Below are positions 1-8,375 of a stretch of DNA of 64,000 nt, piece after piece. Made by a program: the position numbers and the translations under genes. Below the pieces are notes generated by a model. That model did no database searches. It saw only the letters and a list, made by a program, of their open reading frames with translations, and was not told the origin of the DNA. Position 1 is the stretch's first letter, and every line of letters begins with the position of its first letter. Source of the stretch: Halodesulfovibrio aestuarii DSM 17919 = ATCC 29578 (GTDB taxonomy: Bacteria > Desulfobacterota > Desulfovibrionia > Desulfovibrionales > Desulfovibrionaceae); contig NZ_ARQF01000020.1 of NCBI RefSeq assembly GCF_000384815.1, positions 744,001-808,000 on the forward strand. Reading direction: 5' to 3'.

Positions 1-800
1 CAACCGAGCGCCATGTCTGCGGTGATTGCGTTGGAAACAGATGCTTCCGTCACAATATCACGCGGGCGAATGTTCTTTTCAAGCAGTTCCATAACTTTGA
101 AACCGGCTGTTTTTGCAAGACGGATACGTGCAGCAGATGTTGCAGGAGTAGTTCCGTTACCCGGCAAGGCAAGGCCGATGGTCTCAGAGAGACAGTTCAT
201 AGAGTTTGCAGTGAACATACCGGCACAAGAACCGCAGCCCGGACATGCAGTCTCAGAAAGGTCTTCAAGCTCGTCTTCTGTCATTTTGCCAAGTTTTACC
301 TGACCTACGCCTTCAAACACATTGATAAGGTCAGCACCACCGCCGCCTTTGGTTGTTCCTGCCGCCATCGGGCCACCGCTGACAAGTATGGATGGTACGT
401 TCATACGCAGCATAGCCATGAGCATACCCGGAACGGATTTGTCACAGTTTGGAATAAACACAAGAGCGTCAAATGGGTGTGCAGTTGCCATAATCTCAAT
501 AGAATCAGCAATCAGCTCACGACTTGGAAGCGAGAAGCGCATGCCCTCATGGTTCATGGCAAGACCGTCACATACCGCGATAGCAGGAAACTCCATAGGA
601 GTACCGCCAGCAGCCCTAATTCCGGCCTTTACAGCATCCGCAATGGTATCCAGATGAATATGACCGGGAACCACCTCGTTGGCTGCATTAACAACACCCA
701 CAAGCGGGCGGGAAATTTCTTCGCGTGTAAGCCCGAGAGCATACAGTAAGGAGCGATGCGGCGCTTTTTCAAGGCCGCCTGTCATTTTTTTACTACGCAT
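1..800 (-). CDS. ilvD: Dihydroxy-acid dehydratase, N-terminal part (runs off the window)
   Basis: This enzyme dehydrates 2,3-dihydroxy-acids to 2-keto acids, the third common step of valine and isoleucine synthesis in the cytoplasm. Reading the minus strand from the ATG at 798-800 gives [20 protein letters not shown] and then about 266 codons without a stop to the window edge. Family iron-sulfur motifs are visible: CDKSVPGM and later [18 protein letters not shown], preceded by VSGGPMAAG. The C-terminal half lies beyond base 1. It sits 63 bases downstream of ftsX on the same strand and may be read from the same transcript, although no functional link is obvious. Identification is very secure; the gene is partial only because of the window. 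Confidence 0.96.
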   Translation of the reverse strand, partial: MRSKKMTGGLEKAPHRSLLYALGLTREEISRPLVGVVNAANEVVPGHIHLDTIADAVKAGIRAAGGTPMEFPAIAVCDGLAMNHEGMRFSLPSRELIADSIEIMATAHPFDALVFIPNCDKSVPGMLMAMLRMNVPSILVSGGPMAAGTTKGGGGADLINVFEGVGQVKLGKMTEDELEDLSETACPGCGSCAGMFTANSMNCLSETIGLALPGNGTTPATSAARIRLAKTAGFKVMELLEKNIRPRDIVTEASVSNAITADMALG

Positions 801-863
801 AGTTAAGCTTCCTGTAGTGTTTCTGGTCAATCAAAATATTTGCTGCTGCAACAGCGCACAGCA

Positions 864-1736
864 TTAGTTACGTACAGCAACCCAGCTACTGATACAACCG
901 ACACACATCGGTATAACCACCAGTAATAATGCTTGGTCAACAGGCAGAAAGTGGAGTTGCCAATAGAGCGGTGCAAAATTAAACGTATCTTTTAAATTCC
1001 ACCATGTTGCATATAACCCAACAACACCGAGCATACCGCCGACACTGCCGAGCAGTGCGCCGCCAACTAACAGCGGAGTTCGAATATACCAGTTTTTGGC
1101 ACCCACCAGTTTGAGAATTTCAATTTCATCTTGTCTACTGATGAGCGAAAGCTTCATGGTGTTCCCCACCGCTATAGAAAGAATCAGCACCAAAAACCCC
1201 AGAACCGGATAGGTTACGGTTCCGGAAATTTTTTTCCAAGCGCGACTTACTTCATCCTTCAAACTGCTGGAACGAACTGTTTCAACATCGGGAAAGCGTC
1301 GCAGCGTAGCCAGCGTGGTATCTTTCCAGCGGGACAACTCACCTGAACGAGGCGCAAACTTGACCACTGCGGTGTACGGCAGAGGGCTTCTGTCTGACAG
1401 CAGCACTCCTGCACTGCCCTGCGGGAACGTGGAACCTAAATCTTTCAACGCTTCTTCCGGCGTATAGGTAAGAACCTCTACCACACCGTCCATGTTGCGT
1501 AATGTCCGCCATGCCTCTTCAACCCGTTTGGGCGAAGCACCTTCCTTCCAGTATATCTGGAAGGCAATCTCACCGCGTGTCACCCTCAACTCATTATCCA
1601 GATTTCCCACACCAAGCAGCATGAGTCCGGCAAGAAAAGTAGTGAACATAACGGCAAGTAACGTCATTACCTGCGCCCATGGATGCAGAGCTATGTCGCG
1701 GACACCTTGGCCGATAAGCTTGAAGAATACACGCAT
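864..1736 (-). CDS. ftsX: Cell division ABC-type membrane protein FtsX
   Basis: FtsX is the membrane half of the FtsEX complex, which couples ATP hydrolysis in the cytoplasm to activation of septal peptidoglycan hydrolases outside. The 290 residues have the family's four membrane segments: one near residues 20-45, then three in the C-terminal half (about 170-195, 220-245, 262-285). A periplasmic domain lies between the first two. The sequence SLISRQDEIEILKLVGA before the third segment is typical of FtsX. The ATG shares a base with the ftsE stop (TAATG), so the pair should be translationally coupled. Length is normal for the family. Confidence 0.95.
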   Translation of the reverse strand: MRVFFKLIGQGVRDIALHPWAQVMTLLAVMFTTFLAGLMLLGVGNLDNELRVTRGEIAFQIYWKEGASPKRVEEAWRTLRNMDGVVEVLTYTPEEALKDLGSTFPQGSAGVLLSDRSPLPYTAVVKFAPRSGELSRWKDTTLATLRRFPDVETVRSSSLKDEVSRAWKKISGTVTYPVLGFLVLILSIAVGNTMKLSLISRQDEIEILKLVGAKNWYIRTPLLVGGALLGSVGGMLGVVGLYATWWNLKDTFNFAPLYWQLHFLPVDQALLLVVIPMCVGCISSWVAVRN

Positions 1737-2443
1737 TATAAGTGTTCCTCCGCGATGCTATCAGAAAAGATTTCCGCTCCGCGCCAATTCGCGGCAGTAA
1801 TTTTCCCATGCTCCAACCGGAGCTGACGTGCTTCAGGATGCATTCGCACAATATTGCTGCTGTGTGTTGCAAGCACAACGGTTGTTCCATGCATGTGGAA
1901 TTTTTTAAAAATATCCATCATACGTGCTGCCAGATCTTCATCCAGATTCCCTGTAGGTTCATCAGCAAGAAGAATCTTCGGGTTTACCACAATGGAGCGG
2001 GCAACAGCTACCCGTTGCTGCTCACCACCGGACAGCTCTCCGCACAGCATATTAATGCTTGACTCAAGCCCTAAACCGCGCACAACAGCGCGTACCCGTC
2101 TATCAATATGAATATTGCTGAGCCCTCGAACCTCAAGAGCCATAGCCACATTCTGAAAAACGGTACGGTAAGGCAGAATTTTAAAATCCTGAAAAACAAC
2201 ACTTACCTGCCGGCGCAGGTTGGGAATCTGCCGCGCGGGTAACGACTTTAAATTGTACCCCGCAACATTTACATTACCGCGCATAACCGGAAGCGAAGCA
2301 TATAACAAACGCAGCAACGTTGTTTTGCCGGCACCGGATGAGCCCGTTAGAAAAAGAAATTCCCCCTTCTTCAATGAAAAAGAACAGTTTTTCAATGCCC
2401 AGTACGGCCCGAAATTATGCGATAGGTTTGTAACGTTAAGCAA
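1736..2443 (-). CDS. ftsE: Cell division ATP-binding protein FtsE
   Basis: FtsE is the cytoplasmic ATPase of FtsEX. The 235 residues contain a complete ABC nucleotide-binding domain: Walker A GSSGAGKTT near residue 35, the Q-loop in VFQDFKILPYRT, the signature LSGGEQQRVAVARS near residue 138, Walker B ILLADEPTGNLD, and the H-loop in VVLATHS. LADEPTGNLD is typical of FtsE/LolD-type ATPases, and the coupled ftsX decides for FtsE. The start is the first ATG of the frame. It is the first gene of the run ftsE-ftsX-ilvD, with 430 bases upstream that hold its promoter and the terminator of the preceding operon. Confidence 0.96.
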   Translation of the reverse strand: MLNVTNLSHNFGPYWALKNCSFSLKKGEFLFLTGSSGAGKTTLLRLLYASLPVMRGNVNVAGYNLKSLPARQIPNLRRQVSVVFQDFKILPYRTVFQNVAMALEVRGLSNIHIDRRVRAVVRGLGLESSINMLCGELSGGEQQRVAVARSIVVNPKILLADEPTGNLDEDLAARMMDIFKKFHMHGTTVVLATHSSNIVRMHPEARQLRLEHGKITAANWRGAEIFSDSIAEEHL

Positions 2444-2873
2444 AACACTCCTGCCTTGTAAGAAGCTGATGGATATTTGTTGTATACAATTATGTAAAAA
2501 TCAACAAAATTTACACACGGACAGAGCAGGATACGCACTAGTCATGTTCTTTTCAAGGAATGACAGTCTGCTAGGATAATACAAAACGAAAAATAAATTA
2601 TCGATTATCCCTTACCAACTCTGACCTGCGCCAACTATTAGTATCTATTGATTTTGTAAAAGCAAAAAAATTTTCTTTATTATCTGTTAAGCACAGTCTG
2701 CAAAGTATACTTTCTGTAGTCTTTCTCAACAACAAAAAAGGCTGTCCTTCATATGAAGGACAGCCTTTTACTTAACAAACAAGATGCATACGCCACGGAA
2801 TAATGAATAACGGGCGCTTTGCGCACAGCAATACGTGTTAACCGCCGGAGGCAGCAACGCTCTATTGTTGTAT
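2444..2873. other. Intergenic stretch with terminator, no gene seen
   Basis: This 430-base, AT-rich stretch lies between the start of ftsE and the end of the TPR gene, both on the minus strand. It holds one strong hairpin terminator (2737-2769) for the TPR operon and presumably the ftsE promoter between there and 2443. No convincing coding sequence or RNA gene was seen. Confidence 0.6.
2737..2769 (-). terminator. Intrinsic terminator, GGCTGTCC family
   Basis: A perfect stem (AAAAGGCTGTCCTTC, loop ATAT, then the complement) is followed on the minus strand by a short T-run, as expected for an intrinsic terminator of the YkgJ-hypothetical-TPR operon. The stem is almost the same as the one at 56086-56119 and is related to those at 8167, 39769 and 50349. 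Confidence 0.85.
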
Positions 2874-3506
2874 TTATGCTTCGCGGTGCGGAGCAAGTTC
2901 AGCGAGGAAGTTAGGATCAACTTCGAAGCCGAGTTCAACAGCTTTATCTACGTTTTCAATTGCAACTGCAAAGTCGCCACGCTCAAGAGCAACGAGGGCG
3001 AGGTTGTTATATGCAGGTGCAAATGCAGGATAGCTGGCAATAGCTTTTTTAGAAACTTTTTCGCTCTCATCAAGTTCGCCGAGCATATAGTGTGCAGAAG
3101 CAATAGTAGCCTGAGCCTGAACAAAGTCAGCATCCCATTTAAGGGCTTTCATAGCGCATTTAATTGCTTCTTCAGCATTACCCTGCTGAAGGTGAACAAA
3201 TGCCATGTTTGCCCAAGGCACAGGGAACTTAGCGCGACACTGTGCAGCTTCTTTGTTGTACTGCATACAACCTTCAAGATCATTGCGCTGCATACAGATA
3301 CCGCCAAGCTGTACGTATGCTTCAGCGAAACGGCTGGAGTTACGCACACACTCAAGAAATGCAGCCTCTGCACCACTCCAGTCACGAGCGGAAAGAAGTG
3401 CTACACCAAGGTTGTAATGGTGGTTAGCACACTCCGGGTTCTCATCAATCTCTTTACGTAAAAATGCAATATATTCTTCGATACTTGCGAAATCTTTAGT
3501 CGTCAT
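2874..3506 (-). CDS. TPR-repeat protein, last gene of a three-gene operon
   Basis: The 210-residue protein is almost entirely tetratricopeptide repeats: repeat cores such as HYNLGVALLSARDW, AYVQLGGICMQRNDL, PWANMAFVHLQQGNAEEA and AYNNLALVALERGDFAVA recur at 34-residue spacing from about residue 28 to 195. There is no signal peptide or membrane segment, so it should be a cytoplasmic scaffold or adaptor. Its first 11 bases overlap the end of the upstream hypothetical gene, implying coupled translation. The partner it binds cannot be told from sequence, but the operon suggests the 129-residue protein or the YkgJ-type protein. TPR assignment is secure; function is unknown. Confidence 0.85.
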   Translation of the reverse strand: MTTKDFASIEEYIAFLRKEIDENPECANHHYNLGVALLSARDWSGAEAAFLECVRNSSRFAEAYVQLGGICMQRNDLEGCMQYNKEAAQCRAKFPVPWANMAFVHLQQGNAEEAIKCAMKALKWDADFVQAQATIASAHYMLGELDESEKVSKKAIASYPAFAPAYNNLALVALERGDFAVAIENVDKAVELGFEVDPNFLAELAPHREA

Positions 3507-3885
3507 GATTTATATGCCCTTCTTCAATCAAGAGGTTGTAATACCAAACGCAGAAATCGAAAACGCCGCGGTACTTCTCATCCTTATTAACAATGCCCAC
3601 AGCTGTTTCTAATGCGCCGCGACCATAGTCATTGGAATACTGGCCTCTATGAGACTGGAGAAACTCGCGAACGAGCTGTTGTGTGGTACGTTTGGAAAGA
3701 TCCATACGTAATTCCATAGGATCGTTCGGTTTCGGGAACGGGTCCCAGTTATCATATCCGATACGGTCAATGAACTTACGGCGACGTGGTGCCATTTGTT
3801 CATACATAAACCGCTTTTGTTCTTCTTCTTCCGGTGTCAACTCATGCTCTGCACCAGTGCGGTACATGCTCGCGGAAATACTCAT
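3496..3885 (-). CDS. Conserved-looking hypothetical protein between YkgJ-type and TPR genes
   Basis: I do not recognise this 129-residue protein. It is charged and soluble, with no signal peptide, membrane helix or cysteine cluster (a single Cys lies in FDFCVWYYNLL). The middle has a WDPFPKPNDP stretch, followed by a predicted helical segment (TTQQLVREFLQSHRGQYS). It is held in place by overlaps on both sides: its ATG shares a base with the YkgJ stop (TAATG), and its last 11 bases overlap the TPR start. That tight packing is good evidence that it is a real gene whose product works with its neighbours. No function is proposed. Confidence 0.8.
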   Translation of the reverse strand: MSISASMYRTGAEHELTPEEEEQKRFMYEQMAPRRRKFIDRIGYDNWDPFPKPNDPMELRMDLSKRTTQQLVREFLQSHRGQYSNDYGRGALETAVGIVNKDEKYRGVFDFCVWYYNLLIEEGHINHDD

Positions 3886-4556
3886 TACGCGCCCTTCTTC
3901 TTTGGCTCTTTAAGGCCAAGATATTCTTCGTCGTAATTGGTAATAAGTGCCATTGACACAGGAACAAATACACCCGGAAGCTCTTTGTAGTTAGATTTGA
4001 TTGCCTTACATAGATCAAGACTGATTTTTGCAAGACGATCCTGAATAATATCTAATGATACAGTAGGATAAGGCTTTCCGGCTTCAAATTTAGAAAGACC
4101 GCAAGTATGTGCTTTGCCGCCGATATTGGTAGGAATACCATACAGACGGCAAGTAATAGGACGAGCATCATACATGGTACATTTGTCTTCGTTGTCCAGC
4201 AGTGGACAACGGATGCGTTCTTTAGCCATTGCCTCAAGCAGTTCACGAGGCTCGGCACCTTTCATGGAGTCGCGGTACAATTGGCGCTTACGCTTATAGA
4301 TCAAACGGTCCGCGGTGTTAGCAGCTTCTACTATGTTAGAACGCACTTCACCAAACGGGAACTGTTCAAGAAATTTGTGATTTATGTACAACGCTTCAAT
4401 CAGGCTTATGTCAAACAGTGCATGACAACAGTCACTACACCCGGAATTACAGCTGACACAGTCACCGTGCATGTCGACTACACGATTAAAAACAGAATCT
4501 ACTTCAGCAACAAGTGCCTCGTATTGTTCAAAAAATTCAGAAAAATCAAGCTTCAT
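3885..4556 (-). CDS. YkgJ-family cysteine cluster protein
   Basis: This 223-residue protein has the cysteine pattern of the YkgJ / zinc- or iron-chelating domain family (PF03692): CVSCNSGCSDCC near residues 33-44, then CPLLDNEDKCTMYDARPITCRLYG near 137-160. The TMYDARPITCRLYG block is a hallmark of the family. Members are thought to bind a metal or an Fe-S cluster; the reaction is not known for most. It opens the operon with the hypothetical and TPR genes. The start is the first ATG of the frame. It has no export signal and so should act in the cytoplasm. Confidence 0.85.
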   Translation of the reverse strand: MKLDFSEFFEQYEALVAEVDSVFNRVVDMHGDCVSCNSGCSDCCHALFDISLIEALYINHKFLEQFPFGEVRSNIVEAANTADRLIYKRKRQLYRDSMKGAEPRELLEAMAKERIRCPLLDNEDKCTMYDARPITCRLYGIPTNIGGKAHTCGLSKFEAGKPYPTVSLDIIQDRLAKISLDLCKAIKSNYKELPGVFVPVSMALITNYDEEYLGLKEPKKKGA

Positions 4557-4932
4557 CAGAAAACTCCCTACCTCAGCAGACTCGTTAGGTGTCCGGATTC
4601 GGTAGCCTTTTTATACATCAATGATTGGAGCAATAAATTTCTAAGTAGTGTTTGAACAGGCACTCGCAACCTTGCACCTGTTTCCAACAAATCATTAGTA
4701 ACGAAATGGCCAACTGGCAAGGGATGAACCGCAGCAGAATATTTTTTTTGTCGCAATGCGTTGAATATCAACGGTTGCAGCAAAAAGTATTTTTTGCTCT
4801 AGCCGATCATTGAACAAGGTAAACTTACTATACGGAGATGTTAGCCCCCCCCCATATATGAAACCGGACAGCGAGATTGCCCCCACTGTCCGGTTCAAAA
4901 ATCAAAGCATGCGAAAAAACGCACTTGTTGAA
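4557..4932. other. Intergenic stretch, promoter of YkgJ operon and ferredoxin terminator
   Basis: This 376-base stretch lies between two minus-strand units. It holds the ferredoxin terminator hairpin at 4862-4895 and a run of nine C at about 4845-4853. Otherwise it holds only sequence that should include the promoter of the YkgJ operon. No gene was seen in any frame. Confidence 0.5.
4862..4895 (-). terminator. Hairpin terminator downstream of ferredoxin gene
   Basis: Ten-base perfect arms (AACCGGACAG and its complement) surround a 14-base loop 38 bases after the ferredoxin stop. The T-run after the stem on the minus strand is short, so termination could be partial. Confidence 0.65.
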
Positions 4933-5121
4933 TTACATTTCTTCAACAGTGATTGCGTCTGCTTCACAAACTTCAACACAGGATTCACAACCGAGACATT
5001 CGTCTGCGTTTGCTGGCTCTGCTTTGCCGTCCTGCATTTCGAAAACTTCAACTGGACATACGTCTACGCATTCTGCGTCGCCTGTACATTTGTCTTTATC
5101 AACAGTAACGTTGTAACCCAT
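4933..5121 (-). CDS. Small ferredoxin with Asp-ligand first cluster motif (D. africanus FdIII type)
   Basis: This 62-residue ferredoxin should carry electrons in the cytoplasm. The second cluster site is canonical (C42xxC45xxC48xxxC52). The first reads C12-T-G-D15-A-E-C18-V-D-V-C22-P, with aspartate where a four-cysteine site has its second cysteine. Seven cysteines plus this Asp match my memory of D. africanus ferredoxin III, whose first cluster interconverts between [3Fe-4S] and Asp-ligated [4Fe-4S] and can take up other metals. The protein is very acidic. The ATG has a strong ribosome site (GGAGG). It is flanked by its own terminator and by inverted repeats at the promoter side, so it is probably monocistronic. 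Confidence 0.93.
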   Translation of the reverse strand: MGYNVTVDKDKCTGDAECVDVCPVEVFEMQDGKAEPANADECLGCESCVEVCEADAITVEEM

Positions 5122-5144
5122 GGTAATCCTCCAAGTTTGATTTT

Positions 5145-5199
5145 GGTTCTTGATGAACCTGTAATTAGAGCACCAACACCTAGTGACTAGGTTTGGTGC
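5145..5199 (-). promoter_or_regulatory. Two inverted repeats upstream of the ferredoxin gene
   Basis: Upstream of the ferredoxin ATG are two dyads. GGTTC-TTGAT-GAACC lies at 5145-5159. A longer, nearly perfect one lies at 5170-5199, with arms GCACCAACACCTAGT and ACTAGGTTTGGTGC around one central base. The longer one has no T-run after it, so an operator or a leader structure is more likely than a terminator of htrA. No regulator is identified. Confidence 0.4.
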
Positions 5200-5333
5200 A
5201 TTAATCTCATCGAAACCTGCAATTAGCCCTGTCCTGTCTTCAGTGTCAAGGGCTGAACAGCATTATCTTCGTGCTTTGGCGTTTTTTTTTAGTGGTTATC
5301 ATACGCCATTCAATATTTCCAGTAATCATAGCA

Positions 5334-6689
5334 TTATATATCCATACGCACACGGTAGCCTTTTCCATCTCTTGCAACAAAAAGAATCAATGATGAATCA
5401 AGCCTGTGCGTAAAAAACGCCTGATATAATGCTTTCATACTTGTTATTTTCTTACCACTGATGTTCACAAGCAGGTCTCCCGCCTGTAATCCCAGCTTTG
5501 CAGCGGGGCTACCTTGTCGTACCGATTCAACAGCTAAATACGTTTTTCCCTTCCGCAGGGTAAGACCCCAGCGATTTTGCAACTGTTTGGCTGCAAGTGC
5601 TTCAGAATACGGGGCAGTTCGCAATGCAGCCGTTACTGGCTCGCCATCACGCATATAGGTAAGAGTTACAGATTCACCCTTTGTCATATTTTTCAACAAC
5701 TGCACATAGTGCCTGTGGTCCGTCACGGCATTGTCATTTATTTCAACGATGGTATCACCGGACTTAATCCCGGCTTTTGCAGCAGGAGTTCCGTCATACA
5801 CCGAAGTGACAAGCAACCCCTTAGTCGATGACAATTGCAACCAGGCGGCAGTATTTTCATCAAGATTCTGACCGGAAAGGCCTAACCATACCGGAACAAT
5901 ATGCCCTGTTTCCAACAACTCCAGTACAGCTCTGCGCGCCTTATCAATGGGAATGGAGAAGCCAATGTTCGCAGCCTGGCGCAACATTGCAGTGTTAATA
6001 CCTACCAATTCACCGGCAAGGTTAATTAACGGCCCCCCGCTGTTTCCAGGGTTAATCGCAGCATCAATCTGGATAAGATCTGTAATCGTTGAATTATCTG
6101 TCTTAATAGAACGATCCAGTGCAGAAACAACGCCAGTTGTCACCGTATGGCTGAATCCAAGGGGATTACCGATAGCGATCACCGTTTCACCCGGCATCAG
6201 ATCATCTGACTGTGCCATAGGTAGCGCCGGTAAATCTGATGCCTTATCAAGTTTCAGGACGGCAAGGTCAAAATCCGGATCAGACCCGAGTAAGGTTGCG
6301 GTAAACATACGACCATCAAGCAAGGTTACGTTAATCTGCGCTGCACCCTGAATAACATGCGCATTCGTTAATACAATTGCTTTCTTGGAATCAATAATCA
6401 CACCGGAGCCAAGAGTTTGCTCTTTTACCTTACGGCGCCCCTGACCTCGTTGAAAAAATTGTTCCAGCAACGGATTACGGGGCAATAAATTAGCAAAAGG
6501 ATTCACAGCACGCTCAACAATTCTGTCTGTACTGATACTTACAACAGCAGGCGCGGCTTTTTGTACTGCCGATACCACAGGAGTTATGCGAACGCTTCCT
6601 TCATTCTTTAATTTTGTATAATTATTCTGGGCAAATGCCATACTTGAACTAAGTATAACTATAAGGATGATTGCGAAGATTCGGCGCAT
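5334..6689 (-). CDS. Periplasmic serine protease of the DegP/HtrA family
   Basis: This HtrA-type protease and chaperone degrades or refolds damaged envelope proteins in the periplasm. A signal peptide spans residues 1-20 (MRRIFAIILIVILSSSMAFA, likely cut after A20). The trypsin-like domain has the full triad: His111 in LTNAHVI, Asp141 in DPDFDLAVLKL and Ser217 in NPGNSGGPL. Two PDZ domains follow, about 265-345 (GLLVTSVYDGTPAAKAGIKSG) and 370-445 (VRQGSPAAKLGLQAGD). The total of 451 residues is normal for the two-PDZ form. Whether it is DegP, DegQ or another paralogue cannot be told here. It is transcribed alone, ahead of the ferredoxin gene on the same strand. Confidence 0.93.
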   Translation of the reverse strand: MRRIFAIILIVILSSSMAFAQNNYTKLKNEGSVRITPVVSAVQKAAPAVVSISTDRIVERAVNPFANLLPRNPLLEQFFQRGQGRRKVKEQTLGSGVIIDSKKAIVLTNAHVIQGAAQINVTLLDGRMFTATLLGSDPDFDLAVLKLDKASDLPALPMAQSDDLMPGETVIAIGNPLGFSHTVTTGVVSALDRSIKTDNSTITDLIQIDAAINPGNSGGPLINLAGELVGINTAMLRQAANIGFSIPIDKARRAVLELLETGHIVPVWLGLSGQNLDENTAAWLQLSSTKGLLVTSVYDGTPAAKAGIKSGDTIVEINDNAVTDHRHYVQLLKNMTKGESVTLTYMRDGEPVTAALRTAPYSEALAAKQLQNRWGLTLRKGKTYLAVESVRQGSPAAKLGLQAGDLLVNISGKKITSMKALYQAFFTHRLDSSLILFVARDGKGYRVRMDI

Positions 6690-6847
6690 CAGATACCTTT
6701 ATCCTGTTCTTGATGGTTAATAGTAGACTGATATTCAGGCAACACTGACTGTAAGTATGTCTGGATAAAAAAGCTATAGCCATCAGACTCAAAGTCAACA
6801 CTACAACATCTTCCGGCTTATCATTTTCCATTATTTTAGGAGATCGT

Positions 6848-7993
6848 ATGACATCGTCTTTGCTGGATCACGCTATCATGGTTGAACCAGTTTCAACCTA
6901 CGAAAACACCGCAGAAAATGAAGCTCTGCTGCGTGATCTTCTACAACGAATCAAGCCGGTTTCTGACACACTGCGCAAAGCAGCAACCCACCGTCTTGAT
7001 AATTTGACAAAGCCCATAGGCAGTCTTGGCAAATTAGAAGAACTAGCCGTACGCATATGCTGTATTCAAAATAAGACACTGAATATTACAACTGACCCGC
7101 TACGTATATACGCAATAGCAGGAGACCACGGCGTAAACGAAGAAGGCGTCTCAGTCTTCACGCAAGACGTTACACGTCAGATGGTGCAAAATTTTTGTGA
7201 TGGTGGTGCAGGAATAAATGTTCTGGCAAACACTGCCGGTGCAGAACTCTACGTTGTCGACCTCGCTTCAAAAGGCGGGAGCTACCCAAATCATCCGACG
7301 CTCATCCAATGTAAGATTGCCCAAGGCACAAACAATATCGCAAAAGCACCAGCGATGAACCGCGAAATGTGCCTACGGGCGCTACTCATAGGTGCCGCTC
7401 TTGCAAACAAAGCGCTTGCTGAAGGATGCCCGGCTATAGGCACCGGAGAGATGGGGGTATCAAACACGACTCCGTCAACAGCTCTTTACTGCGCTTACCT
7501 GAATCTTCTCCCGCAAGATATTACTGGAGCAGGCGGCGGTCTCGACCCCGAAGGTGTTACACGTAAAACCAGTGTTATCGAACGCGCCCTCTCACTACAT
7601 TCAGCCACAATAGAATCCGAAGATCCCATCGACATCCTCGCCGCCCTCGGCGGCTACGAAATAGCGGCCCTCGCAGGACTCATCCTCGGTGGTGCAGCAA
7701 ACAACCAACTCGTACTTCTCGACGGCTTCATCGCAACAGCTGCATACACAGCAGCATGGAAACTCTGCCCAACTGTAAAAGACTACGCATTCTTCTCGCA
7801 CGCATCAGCTGAGGCAGGACACAAACAAATTCTCGCAAAACTCGATATTGACGCACTCCATGACCTCGGCCTGCGACTCGGCGAAGGCAGCGGCGTGCCG
7901 CTTGCCCTCTTCCTCATGCGCTGTGCCTGCAACACCTATAATCAAATGACCACCTACAGCGACGCTGACGTAGAACCTCCTGAAAATCTGTAG
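6848..7993 (+). CDS. cobT: Nicotinate-nucleotide--dimethylbenzimidazole phosphoribosyltransferase
   Basis: CobT makes alpha-ribazole phosphate from nicotinate mononucleotide and 5,6-dimethylbenzimidazole (or another lower base) for the nucleotide loop of cobamides. Family blocks are clear: LTKPIGSLGKLEELA near residue 52, AGDHGVNEEGVS, then TGEMGVSNTTPS and GAGGGLDPEGVTRKTSVI. Near the C-terminus, FFSHASAEAGHK and LRLGEGSGVPLA carry the conserved catalytic-region Glu. At 381 residues it is slightly longer than the usual 350, from an N-terminal extension of about 30 residues. AGGAGAT lies 5-10 bases before the ATG. No cobalamin riboswitch was found in the 158 bases upstream, and no other cob gene is nearby. 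Confidence 0.95.
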   Translation: MTSSLLDHAIMVEPVSTYENTAENEALLRDLLQRIKPVSDTLRKAATHRLDNLTKPIGSLGKLEELAVRICCIQNKTLNITTDPLRIYAIAGDHGVNEEGVSVFTQDVTRQMVQNFCDGGAGINVLANTAGAELYVVDLASKGGSYPNHPTLIQCKIAQGTNNIAKAPAMNREMCLRALLIGAALANKALAEGCPAIGTGEMGVSNTTPSTALYCAYLNLLPQDITGAGGGLDPEGVTRKTSVIERALSLHSATIESEDPIDILAALGGYEIAALAGLILGGAANNQLVLLDGFIATAAYTAAWKLCPTVKDYAFFSHASAEAGHKQILAKLDIDALHDLGLRLGEGSGVPLALFLMRCACNTYNQMTTYSDADVEPPENL

Positions 7994-8375
7994 TGATGAA
8001 TCTGCTACATTCTTTGCCTCCGGCGGGTCTTTGACGAGCCTCCGGCGGCCTAAGAACCTTTCTGTAGAAAGTGTTCTTAGGAATCTCCAAAGACTTTTAC
8101 CTGCGAGACAAATACGTTTTTTTACGTAACCTCGCGGCTTATGCTCCACTACCTTTTTAGAAATTTAAAAGGGCTGTCCCACATATAGAGGACAGCCCTT
8201 TTGTTATTGTTCAAGTCAGTAAAGTTAAGCCGCGTGGGGAAGTTATCTACGGGTGTTCTTCGCATAATAAAAGTTTTAGGAAGGGGGGTCTGGGGGAGAC
8301 AAATAAAAACGCGCCAAAGGCGCCCCACTGACAATCTCCGGCAAAAACAACAGGCACCCATCACGACCATCGGTA
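7994..8375. repeat. Intergenic repeat region (copy 1) ending in a GGCTGTCC terminator
   Basis: This 382-base gap separates convergent cobT and the helicase gene. It holds a GCCTCCGGCGG direct repeat (about 8008-8044) and a hairpin at 8050-8082 (CCTAAGAAC ... GTTCTTAGG). A block from about 8087 to 8240 can be aligned by eye with 39687-39840 and 50290-50390. Shared landmarks, in order, are AATCTCCAAA, GCTCCACTACCTTT, AAAAGGGCTGTCC and its complement, and TTATT. Part of it (8108-8160) recurs reversed at 24663-24713. A short minus-strand frame opens MEHKPRGYVKK in this block, but I do not regard it as a gene. Confidence 0.6.
8167..8202. terminator. Bidirectional terminator, GGCTGTCC family
   Basis: AAAAGGGCTGTCC and its perfect complement flank a 10-base loop, with A-runs and T-runs on both sides. 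It lies between the convergent cobT and helicase genes and can serve both. Confidence 0.8.

Noticed and set aside
6690-6847. Possible cobalamin riboswitch before cobT
   Set aside because: The upstream sequence lacks the conserved B12-box and the expected helices; nothing supports it.
7805-8149. Minus-strand frame beginning MEHKPRGYVKK overlapping the end of cobT
   Set aside because: Most of it lies inside the intergenic repeat and overlaps cobT on the other strand; there is no family match. It is a frame created by the repeat, not a gene.
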